Part shown: positions 28,910-37,455 of the stretch, piece after piece
Position numbering within the stretch: the stretch's first letter is position 1
Layout of the letters: the number at the start of each line of letters is the position of its first letter
DNA from: Phycisphaerae bacterium
GTDB lineage: Bacteria > Planctomycetota > Phycisphaerae > UBA1845
Assembly (NCBI GenBank): GCA_029260215.1
Contig: JAJDDQ010000078.1
Span: 64,001-128,000 of the forward strand
Direction of reading: 5' to 3'
DNA length: 64,000 nucleotides
The notes under the pieces: generated by a model
What the model was told of the DNA's origin: nothing
The model's input: the letters and a program-made list of their open reading frames with translations, nothing else
Databases searched by the model: none
Position numbers and translations under genes: made by a program

Positions 28910-28938
28910 AAAGCGGCGCGTGGTGCGTCGCTTTTTTT
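28910..28938 (+). terminator. intrinsic terminator after the PEP-CTERM gene
   Basis: AGCGGCGC pairs with GCGTCGCT (one mismatch) across a short loop, followed by a run of seven T. Confidence 0.8.
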
Positions 28939-29006
28939 ATGTCACAACAACGGTCCGTATTGTAGGCTTGATGGGATTGTTCATCATGGTTTGGCGGAGG
29001 TATGCG

Positions 29007-31733
29007 ATGGTCACCAGGTTTCTACGATCCCGGTCATGGTTCCGTTCGGGCCATGTTTTCTTTCTGGTGGTCGTGGCCTGCGCGACGATCATGTGGAATT
29101 CTGTTGCGCGAGCCGGCGACGTTGTATGCATTCCGCCCGTCAGCGGCGTCTATCAGATTTCAGGTGGTGTGACACTTGCGACGTTCTGCCAAACGCCGCC
29201 GCAAATCACGTTTTCGCTTCTTGAATTCATTCAGGACGGCACCGTGCTGACCGTGCTGGGGCCGAACGTCGCGATGGTCGGGACCATCGACATCGCCGGC
29301 CAACCGATCACGTTCGACGTGACGGGACAGACGAGCGTGGGAAGTTGCGTGCAGACCTGGTCGCTCGCGGGCACGTTCGTCGATGAGATTCCGCGGAACG
29401 AATGGACGGGGCAGTTGAGCATCACGTTCAGCGGGTGCGCTTGCACGAGTCTATCGGGCAATGTGACCGCGACCCGATCCGATCCTGATTGCAACGGAAA
29501 CGGCATCCACGACGAATGCGATCTCGATTGCGGGCCGGTCGGCGGGGGCTGCGATGTGCCCGGTTGTGGCCAAAGCGCCGACTGCAACGCGAACTGTATT
29601 CCCGACGACTGCGACGGGCTGGACGAGTCGGTCTTCGTATCGTGGGTAGGCGGGAACGGTATGTTGTGGACGGAATCGTCCAACTGGTGCCCAGCCGGTG
29701 TGCCGAACAACATCGTAGGCGAAGTTTCTTACGATGTGTCGATTCCGAATTCCGGCGACGTGACGTTGGACATTTCCTGTTTTCTCGATCGCATGACGAT
29801 CACGGATAATTCGATATTGAGCGTGCGGGCCGCTTCGGGCGGCGATCGAACCATCGAGGTGATTACCGCAATCGAAAACGCAGGCGGAACCATCGCAGCC
29901 CGCGACGGTCGCACCGCCACCATCCTCGATACCACGATCAACGGCGGCAGGCTTCTGGCGGGTGCGGGCGGCTTGATCGTCTTGGACAACAGCACAGCCA
30001 ACGGCGTCGCGCTGAGCGCCGTGGGGGGCGGCAACATTCAGGTCATCAACGACGGCACACTGATCGATCCCACGATCGACGCGCTGGAAGTGCCCGACGC
30101 TGAACGGGGCTTCATTGAAGGCGTTGTTAGCGTGAGTGACGGCGGGGCGATTCGCGTAAACGCAATGACGGGTCCGACCTCGCTCGAGCCGACGTTGGAA
30201 TCCAGCACGATCACGTTGGCCGGCGGCGGCGCGTTGAAGCTGATTGAGAATCCCGGCGTGTCTGCGGCGCGTGCGGTGTTCGGCAGCGCGACCGCGACGC
30301 TGGACATTGTCGATTCCAATTTCGAGATTTCCGGTGTAGGCCGCGTGGATGCACTGTCCGTCGCCAACAGCGGTCGCATCGCGGCCGACACATCCACGCC
30401 CGGTCGAGCGCTGAACCTACTCGCATTCGACGTCGAGAACACGGGCGAGATGTTCGTGGGCGACGGGGCAGCCATGTTCGTGCTCGGCGACGTCAACATG
30501 ACGCAGGCTGGCAGGGGCGTGGTTGATGGGGCAGCCGAACTGGACGTGCTGGGCGCGCTGACGCTTTCCGGGGGTGCCACCCTCGGTCCGACCGATAATC
30601 CTTCCACAGCCGAGCTGGGTTTGGGCGGATTGACTCTGCGCGGGACAACCGGCGCGGGCGCCGCCGGGGTTGGGACAGCCTTCAACACTGACGGCGAAAT
30701 GTCAACGTTCGTATTCGGGGATGTCGAAGCGTCCGGCGACTGTACGGGACTGCTGCAAGGCGGATGCACGCCGCCGTCGATCGGCATGATGGGCCAAAGC
30801 TCAATGTCCGCGTCGAACGTGGTGATTTCGGGTGACGGCACCGCATCGGACCTGCAAACGAGGTTTACAATGCGCGACAACGCAACGCTGTTCGTCGCAC
30901 AATCGCTACGCGTCGAACCGGGCGGGTCTTTTGAAATGATCGACAACGCGGCTGAAGGGGCGTTGAGTGCTCCGACTGCCTTCGTCGAAGGCGACGTGTC
31001 TCTCGGTACATGCGAGGGCTTGTTGGGAGCGACTGATTCGTTCGTCGGCGGCTGCACGCCGCCCGGAGTCGTCGGCGGCTGTACACCACCCAGCATTGGT
31101 ACGATGGGCAACGCGCAGCTTTCGATCGGTGGAAGTCTCATACTCGAAGGCGTTGCGAACGTTGTGATACAAGGGCAAATCTCCCTCGCGGGCGACTTTG
31201 TAAATCATCTCAGCGCCCCCGGATGTTTCGATTTCGATGCGGGCGTTCTGGAGATGAACGGATCGGCCGTGCAATCATTCGAAGTTGCCGGCGAGGACCG
31301 AGGGGCGGTTCCGGGAGGATTGAATCAGAACGTTGCCATCGGAACATTCGTCCTCGACACCGGTACGACCGTGCGCCTCGTGGATCAATTTACGAACCAA
31401 AGCTCAGCCGGTCCGTGCGAGGCGCTTTACACGGAAACCCTCATACTCAACGCAGGCTCGTCGCTCCTGTGCGACTGCCCGATCTATTACGTTTCGCTGA
31501 TCAACGGCGGCGGCGATTTGTGCGACAGTGCATCTCAAATTCCAGCCTGCCTGAACGATTGCGACGGCGACGGCGACGTGGACCTGTTCGACTTTCAACA
31601 ATTCCAAACCTGCATCGAAAAATCCCCCGCATCAAACGAGTGTCGCACCTGCTTCGATTGTAACGGCGACGGCTTCGTCGGATTGGCGGATGTCGGTCGC
31701 TTTCAACTCGCGTTTGAGCCGCCGATTCGCTGA
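29007..31733 (+). CDS. large secreted beta-repeat protein with dockerin-like end
   Basis: A 908-residue exoprotein. The ATG at 29007 has GGAGG six bases upstream. A signal peptide with a long, basic n-region follows (VFFLVVVACATIMWNSVARA). DCNGNGIHDECDLDC and DCNANCIPDDCDGLD come next, then a long beta-helix-like region of short repeats typical of autotransporter-like planctomycete proteins (GGTIAARDGRTATILDTTIN). The segment GGCTPPSIG-M/T-MG occurs twice, with a third related copy (GGCTPPGVV). It ends with a dockerin-like pair (DCDGDGDVDLFDF, DCNGDGFVGLADV). No catalytic motif is seen; a surface or adhesive role is likely. Confidence 0.8.
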   Translation: MVTRFLRSRSWFRSGHVFFLVVVACATIMWNSVARAGDVVCIPPVSGVYQISGGVTLATFCQTPPQITFSLLEFIQDGTVLTVLGPNVAMVGTIDIAGQPITFDVTGQTSVGSCVQTWSLAGTFVDEIPRNEWTGQLSITFSGCACTSLSGNVTATRSDPDCNGNGIHDECDLDCGPVGGGCDVPGCGQSADCNANCIPDDCDGLDESVFVSWVGGNGMLWTESSNWCPAGVPNNIVGEVSYDVSIPNSGDVTLDISCFLDRMTITDNSILSVRAASGGDRTIEVITAIENAGGTIAARDGRTATILDTTINGGRLLAGAGGLIVLDNSTANGVALSAVGGGNIQVINDGTLIDPTIDALEVPDAERGFIEGVVSVSDGGAIRVNAMTGPTSLEPTLESSTITLAGGGALKLIENPGVSAARAVFGSATATLDIVDSNFEISGVGRVDALSVANSGRIAADTSTPGRALNLLAFDVENTGEMFVGDGAAMFVLGDVNMTQAGRGVVDGAAELDVLGALTLSGGATLGPTDNPSTAELGLGGLTLRGTTGAGAAGVGTAFNTDGEMSTFVFGDVEASGDCTGLLQGGCTPPSIGMMGQSSMSASNVVISGDGTASDLQTRFTMRDNATLFVAQSLRVEPGGSFEMIDNAAEGALSAPTAFVEGDVSLGTCEGLLGATDSFVGGCTPPGVVGGCTPPSIGTMGNAQLSIGGSLILEGVANVVIQGQISLAGDFVNHLSAPGCFDFDAGVLEMNGSAVQSFEVAGEDRGAVPGGLNQNVAIGTFVLDTGTTVRLVDQFTNQSSAGPCEALYTETLILNAGSSLLCDCPIYYVSLINGGGDLCDSASQIPACLNDCDGDGDVDLFDFQQFQTCIEKSPASNECRTCFDCNGDGFVGLADVGRFQLAFEPPIR

Positions 31734-31836
31734 GCGGCGCGTCACCGGCAGCCCGAGATAAGCGCGATGTCGCTTGACCCGGCAGGGCGCGCATGCATAG
31801 AGTTTGATGGATCGATAACGACATTTCGACAAGGGG

Positions 31837-32022
31837 TTGTCAAAAGCGTATTCGACCGGAGGCGGAAGTGGCGAGCGTGTCGTGCGCTCCCGTTCCGCGC
31901 TCATCGCCATTTGCGCCGCGACGCTCGCTTACGTCGCCGGACTCGCGCGGGCCGACGTCTCAACGGAGGCCCAAACGCCGCGCGAGGGTGCGATTGCCTA
32001 CCCGCGACCGGGCCGCGGGTAG
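31837..32022 (+). CDS. possible small exported protein, low confidence
   Basis: A 61-codon frame (TTG start) encodes a stretch resembling a signal peptide, SALIAICAATLAYVAGLARA, then ADVSTEAQTPREGAIAYPRP. Its stop codon lies inside a perfect hairpin (31996-32024). It may be a small exported protein, or the remnant of a larger exoprotein gene cut short. No good ribosome site is visible: the TTG is preceded by AAGGGG with no spacing. No similarity is claimed. Confidence 0.25.
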   Translation: MSKAYSTGGGSGERVVRSRSALIAICAATLAYVAGLARADVSTEAQTPREGAIAYPRPGRG

Positions 32023-32033
32023 GCTTATTATTT
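31996..32033 (+). terminator. perfect 11-bp hairpin with T-rich tail
   Basis: GCCTACCCGCG (31996-32006) pairs exactly with CGCGGGTAGGC (32014-32024) across a 7-base loop, followed by TTATTATTTT. It is a likely terminator between the large exoprotein region and the trp operon promoter. Confidence 0.75.
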
Positions 32034-32095
32034 TCCCGCACATCGCGCACAAACCGTCTGAAGACGACCGACGACTCACTACCCGCACTTTGTGG

Positions 32096-32124
32096 TTGAC
32101 AATCGCCGCTCATAATTCTAAGAT
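32096..32124 (+). promoter_or_regulatory. trp operon promoter
   Basis: A consensus -35 TTGACA (32096-32101), a 17-bp spacer and TAAGAT (32119-32124). Transcription should start near 32131, one base or so before the leader-peptide ATG at 32132, so the mRNA would be leaderless. A second -10-like CATAAT (32111-32116) has no good -35 box. Confidence 0.75.
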
Positions 32125-32131
32125 TTTTTTC

Positions 32132-32194
32132 ATGACAGTTGCCGTGTGCAAATCCCTGTTTCGCTGGTGGTGGTGCAATCCATCAGGCGGGTAG
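32132..32194 (+). CDS. trpL: trp operon leader peptide
   Basis: A 20-codon frame whose middle reads LFRWWWCNPS: three consecutive Trp codons (32165-32173) in a peptide directly upstream of trpE. Ribosome stalling at these codons when charged tRNA-Trp is scarce would control transcription into trpE. The downstream RNA has matching antiterminator and terminator segments. There is no Shine-Dalgarno sequence before the ATG (a run of seven T, then C, precedes it) and the promoter puts the transcript start at the ATG, suggesting leaderless translation. The identification rests on Trp codons, position and RNA structure together. Confidence 0.85.
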   Translation: MTVAVCKSLFRWWWCNPSGG

Positions 32195-32260
32195 GCTGCG
32201 CGCGAGAGAATTGATTCTAAAACGCGACGAGACCCGCCGATGAGTTCGACGGGTCTTTTT
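32181..32260 (+). promoter_or_regulatory. trp transcription attenuator
   Basis: The terminator is AGACCCG (32230-32236) pairing with CGGGTCT (32250-32256), extended inwards by CGA/TCG after one mismatch, then five T. The alternative helix is CATC-a-GGCGGGT (32181-32192), which overlaps the leader stop codon, pairing with ACCCGCCGATG (32232-32242): 11 bp with one bulged A. The two share 32232-32236 and exclude each other. A ribosome stalled at the Trp codons leaves 32181 onward free for antitermination. One that reaches the stop covers it and allows termination. A clear segment-1 partner was not found. Confidence 0.8.
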
Positions 32261-32279
32261 GTATGCAATCGTAGCCAAC

Positions 32280-33884
32280 ATGGCTGCCAAGGGCTGGTTA
32301 TTGGTGAAAACGACCGACGACAAGATCAGGTTTATTGCATTTCGACGTGCGATGGACGGCGAGGTTCAGGCTCAGGATTTGTTCTCCGCATTGACCGGCG
32401 GCGGAGAAATTCCGGGCAGCGTGCTTCTCCAATCGTCCGACAACATCGCCAAGTACGGCGAGCGCAGTTTCGCCGCCGTCGGAGCCAGCCTGCGGGTCGA
32501 AGGTCGGGCGTCGCAGTTCCACGTGACCGCCCTCGACTGTCGCGGACGGGGTGTGTTGCCGTCGGTAGCCGCCCGTTTGCGAAAAGTCGCGGAGATCAAT
32601 TCGGTCGATGACGCGAGCTTAACAGGTTCGCTGGAGCCGGACCTTCGTTCGGTCAGCGGGCACGACCGCCCTTTCCGCCGCAACCACATGGACGTTATCC
32701 GCGCCGTCGCGTTCTGCGGCGATGGGGACGGCGATGGTCCGCTGCCGACGCACGGGCTATTTGGCTGCTTCGCCTACTCGTTCATACACCAGTACGAACA
32801 ACTCGCTCGCAACACGTACGACGACCTGTGCGAACCGGACTACGTTTTCTATCTCGCCACGCGCCTGTTCATGATCGATCACGCTAAGCGGCGCACGCAT
32901 TTCGTCTCCAGCGTACCCGTTTCGATGGGCGCGGAGTTGGCCGACGAACTGCTCATAGCAGAGCGCGACGTGATCCGCATGGTCGAGTTAGCCGCCGATC
33001 CACCCACCGCCAAAGCCTCCCTCTGGCATATCGGAGAGATCGAATCCGACACGAACCGGGAGACCTTTTGCAATCGCGTCGAGCAAGTCAAACGCGACAT
33101 CGGCGAAGGCCGCGTCTTCCAATCCGTCATCGGGCGAACATTCAGCACAGAATTCGAAGGCAAACCGTTCGACGTCTACCGATCCCTGAGTCGTCTCAAC
33201 CCCTCACCGTACATGTTCTACCTGCGCGACGAAGAAGGCGTACTGCTGGCCGCCTCACCGGAGATGGCCGTCCGCGTCACGCGGGAAGACGAAGCGCTCC
33301 GTGCGGAAGTGCGCCCGATCGCCGGCACAAAACCGCGTGGATTCCTCAACAACCTCATCGACCCACTCACCGATGCCAAATTCGAAACCGCACTGAAGAT
33401 CGACCCCAAAGAGTTGGCTGAACACACCATGCTGGTCGACCTCGCCCGTAACGATCTCGCCTCGGTCTGCCGACCCGGCACAACAATCGTCGACGAACCA
33501 TTCATCGTGGAAAAATACTCGCACGTTCAACACCTCGTATCAAACGTCACAGGCCTGCTGCGCGAAGACCTTGACGCACTGCACGCCTACCTCGCGACGA
33601 TGAACATGGGCACCGTAACCGGCGCGCCCAAGCTCGAAGCCATGAAAATGATCAACGATCTCGAAAATTCCGCACGCGGGTATTTCGGCGGCAGCGTCGG
33701 ATTCATCTCACCCGACGGGCAGATGGACACAGCCCTCGTCATCCGCGCCATCCGTTTCAAGCTAGGTCGTGCATTCGTCCGCGCAGCCGCAGGAATCGTC
33801 GCGGACAGCGTACCCGAGAGCGAATGGACCGAAACCGCCCACAAAGCCGCAGCCTGCCTGCGATGTCTGGAGGCGGGGGCATGA
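32280..33884 (+). CDS. trpE: anthranilate synthase component I
   Basis: TrpE converts chorismate to anthranilate with ammonia from TrpG. The 534-residue protein has the full chorismate-binding domain: IAGTKPRG, DPKELAEHTMLVDLARNDL, VEKYSHVQHLVSNV, MNMGTVTGAPKLEAM and RAAAGIVADS. The N-terminal feedback region carries LLQSSD, equivalent to the LLES tryptophan-binding element of enteric TrpE, so end-product inhibition is likely. The start is the ATG at 32280, 20 bases after the attenuator terminator. No strong ribosome site is visible, and an upstream TTG at 32259 would lie in the terminator's T-run. It overlaps trpG by the ATGA junction. Confidence 0.96.
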   Translation: MAAKGWLLVKTTDDKIRFIAFRRAMDGEVQAQDLFSALTGGGEIPGSVLLQSSDNIAKYGERSFAAVGASLRVEGRASQFHVTALDCRGRGVLPSVAARLRKVAEINSVDDASLTGSLEPDLRSVSGHDRPFRRNHMDVIRAVAFCGDGDGDGPLPTHGLFGCFAYSFIHQYEQLARNTYDDLCEPDYVFYLATRLFMIDHAKRRTHFVSSVPVSMGAELADELLIAERDVIRMVELAADPPTAKASLWHIGEIESDTNRETFCNRVEQVKRDIGEGRVFQSVIGRTFSTEFEGKPFDVYRSLSRLNPSPYMFYLRDEEGVLLAASPEMAVRVTREDEALRAEVRPIAGTKPRGFLNNLIDPLTDAKFETALKIDPKELAEHTMLVDLARNDLASVCRPGTTIVDEPFIVEKYSHVQHLVSNVTGLLREDLDALHAYLATMNMGTVTGAPKLEAMKMINDLENSARGYFGGSVGFISPDGQMDTALVIRAIRFKLGRAFVRAAAGIVADSVPESEWTETAHKAAACLRCLEAGA

Positions 33885-34492
33885 GCAAACGCAACGCACA
33901 CATCCTCTTCATCGACAACGAAGACTCCTTCGTGTTCAACCTCGTCGACGCCTACGCCGCCCGTGGACATCACGTCGATGTCTACCGCAACGATTGGCCC
34001 ATCGACGAAGCGTTGAGTTTTGTGTCGATTGAACGCCCCGACCTCGTCGTGCTCTCGCCCGGTCCCTGCGGCCCGCGTGACGCGACGTTGTGCATGCAGT
34101 TGCTCGAGCGACTGCCGGTAAACACGAGCGTATTCGGCGTCTGCCTCGGCTTTCAATGCATCGTCGAACACTTCGGCGGGCGCGTCGCCCCCACCAAAAA
34201 CCTCGCCCACGGCAAAGCCGCAACCATCACGCACGACGACAGCCAAGAGTGGAACGAAGTGCAAAACCCGTTCGTAGCCGGTCGCTACCATTCGCTGGCC
34301 GCCGTCGACGTACCAAACTGTCTCAATGTCTGCGCGACGATGGGCGACATGCCGATGGCTGTGCGACACACCGACAAGCCGGTATTCGGCGTGCAGTTTC
34401 ATCCCGAGAGTGTGCTCACGCCCGTCGGCGATCGTATTCTCGAAAACGTGCTGCGTGCAGCGCAAATTCGGCTTGTGGAGGGCACCCGATGA
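33881..34492 (+). CDS. trpG: anthranilate synthase glutamine amidotransferase subunit
   Basis: TrpG releases ammonia from glutamine and passes it to TrpE. The 203-residue class I amidotransferase has the nucleophile Cys88 in FGVCLGFQ, the oxyanion loop SPGPCGP and the His-Glu pair in FHPES, so the triad is complete. Its ATG overlaps the trpE stop (ATGA, 33881-33884) and its own stop overlaps the trpD start in the same way, giving tight translational coupling. It is a separate gene, not fused to trpD as in E. coli. It could in principle also serve para-aminobenzoate synthesis, but the operon position favours Trp. Confidence 0.96.
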   Translation: MSKRNAHILFIDNEDSFVFNLVDAYAARGHHVDVYRNDWPIDEALSFVSIERPDLVVLSPGPCGPRDATLCMQLLERLPVNTSVFGVCLGFQCIVEHFGGRVAPTKNLAHGKAATITHDDSQEWNEVQNPFVAGRYHSLAAVDVPNCLNVCATMGDMPMAVRHTDKPVFGVQFHPESVLTPVGDRILENVLRAAQIRLVEGTR

Positions 34493-35517
34493 GCTTCACC
34501 GCCCTGGCAAAAACCGCACCGGAACGCCCCCTCTCGTCGAACGAAGCCACTCATGTCATGCGCGAAATCGCCGAAGGCCAAGCATCAACGGCGGACATCG
34601 TCTGTCTGCTGCGCGCATTGAACGCACGCAAACCGACGGCTGAGGAACTGACCGCGTTCGTGACGGTCTTGCGCGAACGCGCAGTAGCCGTAGTCGCTCC
34701 ACAGCCCAACACCATCTGCAACTGCGGCACCGGCGGCGACGGACGCGGCACGATCAACGCATCAACGACGGCTGCCTTTATCATCTCCGCATGCGGTGTC
34801 CCGCTAGCCAAGCACGGCAACCGCAGCGTGTCGAGTCGATGCGGCAGTACGGATTGCCTCGCCGCGCTGGGCGTCCGAGCCTGTGCCGAAGCGCGTGAGG
34901 CTGAAGCATTGCTGGCGACGGAAGGCCTTTGTTTTCTAAACGCGCCCGATTTTCACCCCGGTCTGCGTTACGCCGCAGAGGCCCGATCCGTGCTGGCTGG
35001 CGAAGGCTGCAAGAGCATGTTCAACCTGCTCGGGCCGATGCTCAACCCCGCCGCCGTGCGACGTCAATCGATGGGCGTGTTCGCAGAAGACATGGTGGAA
35101 CTGGTCGCGGAAACCTTATCCCGCACCGGCACGGAATTCGCGTACGTCTTGTGGGGCGACGGCTACGACGAATTCGCGCTGACAGGCACAACCAAAGTCG
35201 CCGTTGTCCAAAACGGTCAAACACGCGTCGAAACGTGGACGCCAGCCGATCTCGGGCTGGCTCAATGTCGGCATGAAGATATTCTCGGCGGAGACGCTGT
35301 CGCCAACGCGCAAATTGCGGAGGCGATTCTTCGAGGCCAGGTGCAAGACGCCCGTGCGGATTTCGTGTTAGCCAATGCAGCCTTCGGCGTCAGTACCGGG
35401 CTGGAGCCGCATGTTTCGCCAATCGAAGCGATGGTCTTGGTGCGTGAAGCTGTTTCAAGCGGCGCAGCCCACGATATGCTAACGACCATGAGGCGAAAGG
35501 TGCCGGTCCATGCTTGA
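34489..35517 (+). CDS. trpD: anthranilate phosphoribosyltransferase
   Basis: TrpD joins anthranilate to PRPP, forming phosphoribosyl-anthranilate. The 342-residue protein has CGTGGDGRGTINASTTAAFI (glycine-rich PRPP loop), KHGNRSVSSRCGSTD, FNLLGPMLNPA and DEFALTG near the C-terminus, all family signatures. The usual KxGN-x-S-x-S-S region is intact. The start at 34489 overlaps the trpG stop by four bases. Its stop lies 8 bases inside trpC, so the chain of overlaps continues. Confidence 0.97.
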   Translation: MSFTALAKTAPERPLSSNEATHVMREIAEGQASTADIVCLLRALNARKPTAEELTAFVTVLRERAVAVVAPQPNTICNCGTGGDGRGTINASTTAAFIISACGVPLAKHGNRSVSSRCGSTDCLAALGVRACAEAREAEALLATEGLCFLNAPDFHPGLRYAAEARSVLAGEGCKSMFNLLGPMLNPAAVRRQSMGVFAEDMVELVAETLSRTGTEFAYVLWGDGYDEFALTGTTKVAVVQNGQTRVETWTPADLGLAQCRHEDILGGDAVANAQIAEAILRGQVQDARADFVLANAAFGVSTGLEPHVSPIEAMVLVREAVSSGAAHDMLTTMRRKVPVHA

Positions 35518-36283
35518 AGAAATTCTAAAACACAAACGCGAGGAACTTGCCACACTGCCCGCGTTAAACCCGGCCGACCTGCCGCAATGTCAACACGATT
35601 TCGAGGCAGCCATCACCAAACCAGGATTATCCATCATCGCGGAAGTCAAGCGTCGCTCGCCGTCGCTGGGCGCGATCGATGAATCCATCGACCCCCTCGC
35701 ACAAGCCCAAGCCTACGTCGATGGCGGAGCGCGGGTGATTTCCGTCCTGATCGATCGCAAGTACTTCGGCGGCTCGTGGGAAAACCTCGCCGCCGTCGCG
35801 AACTCGGTGCAAGTACCCGTGCTGTGCAAGGAATTCATTCTCGACGCGAAGCAAGTCCACCACGCCCGTCGCTCGGGGGCAGCCGCCTGCCTGCTGATAG
35901 TCGCCGCCCTCGACGACGATACGCTGCACACACTGCTCGACGAAGTTCACAATCTCGGCATGTCTGCCCTGGTCGAGGTTCACAACGAATCCGAGGCTGC
36001 TCGAGCGATAAACGTCGGAGCACCCATCATCGGCGTCAACAACCGAAACCTCCAAACGCTCGAAATCGAATTAGCCACCGTGAGTCGAATCGCATCGCTC
36101 ATCCCGTCGAACCATCTGCTGGTAGCCGAGTCCGGCTACAAACGTATCGAGCATCTCGACCTACTACCCGAATCCGTCGATGGACTGCTCGTCGGCAGCG
36201 CCCTGATGCGTGCGCGCGAGCCAGCCTCAATGCTGCGATCATGGTTGGAACACACCCAGGCCCGCACGGAGCAACGACCATGA
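35510..36283 (+). CDS. trpC: indole-3-glycerol phosphate synthase
   Basis: TrpC closes the indole ring, turning CdRP into indole-3-glycerol phosphate. The 257-residue beta/alpha barrel has [20 protein letters not shown] (catalytic lysine), [29 protein letters not shown] and VAESGY, in the order of the family. It is not fused to trpF. The preceding isomerase step is not encoded in this operon, so trpF must lie elsewhere, or a PriA-like enzyme may substitute. It overlaps trpD by 8 bases and trpB by 4. Confidence 0.97.
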   Translation: MLEEILKHKREELATLPALNPADLPQCQHDFEAAITKPGLSIIAEVKRRSPSLGAIDESIDPLAQAQAYVDGGARVISVLIDRKYFGGSWENLAAVANSVQVPVLCKEFILDAKQVHHARRSGAAACLLIVAALDDDTLHTLLDEVHNLGMSALVEVHNESEAARAINVGAPIIGVNNRNLQTLEIELATVSRIASLIPSNHLLVAESGYKRIEHLDLLPESVDGLLVGSALMRAREPASMLRSWLEHTQARTEQRP

Positions 36284-37455
36284 CCCGAACCGCAAACCCA
36301 CCCGCCTACGGCGGTCGCTACGTCCCCGAACCGCTCGTCGCCCCGCTGGAAGAGGTCGAGCGGGCGTTCGCGCACCATCGCGCCGACACGGAATTCACGA
36401 CCAAACTGGACGCCCTGCTCACCCATTACGCGGGCAGACCGACGCCATTAACCTTCGCACCCAGACTCTCCGAACGCGCGGGCAGGCGAATCTACCTCAA
36501 ACGCGAAGACCTCCTGCACGGCGGGGCACACAAGACAAACAACACCATCGGTCAAGGCCTCCTTGCCCACACGATGGGCAAAACGAGGTTGATCGCGGAA
36601 ACGGGCGCGGGACAGCACGGCGTCGCAACGGCGATGGCCGGGGCGATGTTCGGCATCAAAACGGAAGTCTACATGGGTGCCGTCGATGCAGAACGCCAAG
36701 CCATGAACGTCTACCGCATGGAGCTGCTCGGAGCCACCGTGCATCGCGTCCATTCCGGCACGCAAACACTCAAAGACGCCATCAACGAAGCCCTGCGCGA
36801 CTGGATCGCCCACGCCGACGATACATACTACCTCTTCGGCACCGCAGCAGGCCCGTCGCCGTTTCCCGACATGGTCAGGCACTTCCAGTCCATCATCGGT
36901 CGCGAAGCGCGAGCACAGATTCTCGAAGCAGAGGACCGCCTGCCGAACGCGGTCTACGCCTGCGTGGGCGGCGGCAGTAACGCGATCGGCATCTTCGACG
37001 CTTTCATCGGTGACCGGGATGTGGCACTCGTCGGGGCGGAAGCAGGCGGCGATGGCCAGCGTCACGGCGCGTCGCTCTCCAGCGGGTCGTCCGGTGTCTT
37101 TCACGGAATGCACTCCTATTTCCTGCAAGACGACGACGGCCAAATCGCCGAGGCGCATTCCGTGGCAGCCGGGCTGGACTATCCCGGCGTCGGACCGATC
37201 CACGCCGAGCTGCGCGACAGCGGCCGCGCAACATACAAGCCCGTGCTCGACGACGACGCACTCGCAGCCTTCCAAACGCTCTCGCGTCTGGAGGGGATCA
37301 TCCCCGCGCTGGAATCGAGTCATGCAGTCGCCCTCGCGATGGAGTCCGCCGCCGACTTGCCCGACGACGCCCTCCTGCTCATCAACATCTCAGGCCGAGG
37401 AGACAAGGATTTGCACACGGTAATCGCAGATCAGCGTACAGGCGGTGATTCGTGA
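36280..37455 (+). CDS. trpB: tryptophan synthase beta chain
   Basis: TrpB condenses indole with serine using pyridoxal phosphate. The 391-residue protein begins YGGRYVPE, and Lys85 in [12 protein letters not shown] forms the Schiff base. [12 protein letters not shown] holds the catalytic Glu and VGGGSNAIG binds the PLP phosphate. The full length is normal for the TrpB1 type that pairs with TrpA. The start at 36280 overlaps the trpC stop (ATGA). The GTG of trpA overlaps its stop (37452-37455), which suits 1:1 subunit synthesis. Confidence 0.97.
   Translation: MTRTANPPAYGGRYVPEPLVAPLEEVERAFAHHRADTEFTTKLDALLTHYAGRPTPLTFAPRLSERAGRRIYLKREDLLHGGAHKTNNTIGQGLLAHTMGKTRLIAETGAGQHGVATAMAGAMFGIKTEVYMGAVDAERQAMNVYRMELLGATVHRVHSGTQTLKDAINEALRDWIAHADDTYYLFGTAAGPSPFPDMVRHFQSIIGREARAQILEAEDRLPNAVYACVGGGSNAIGIFDAFIGDRDVALVGAEAGGDGQRHGASLSSGSSGVFHGMHSYFLQDDDGQIAEAHSVAAGLDYPGVGPIHAELRDSGRATYKPVLDDDALAAFQTLSRLEGIIPALESSHAVALAMESAADLPDDALLLINISGRGDKDLHTVIADQRTGGDS

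Noticed and set aside
30750-31110. Repeated GGCTPPS segments as a possible CRISPR or tandem repeat array
   Set aside because: The copies are few, unevenly spaced and coding; they differ at DNA level.
30038-31141. A 367-codon minus-strand frame within the beta-repeat exoprotein
   Set aside because: Low-complexity Ser/Pro-rich shadow of a repeat-rich plus-strand protein.
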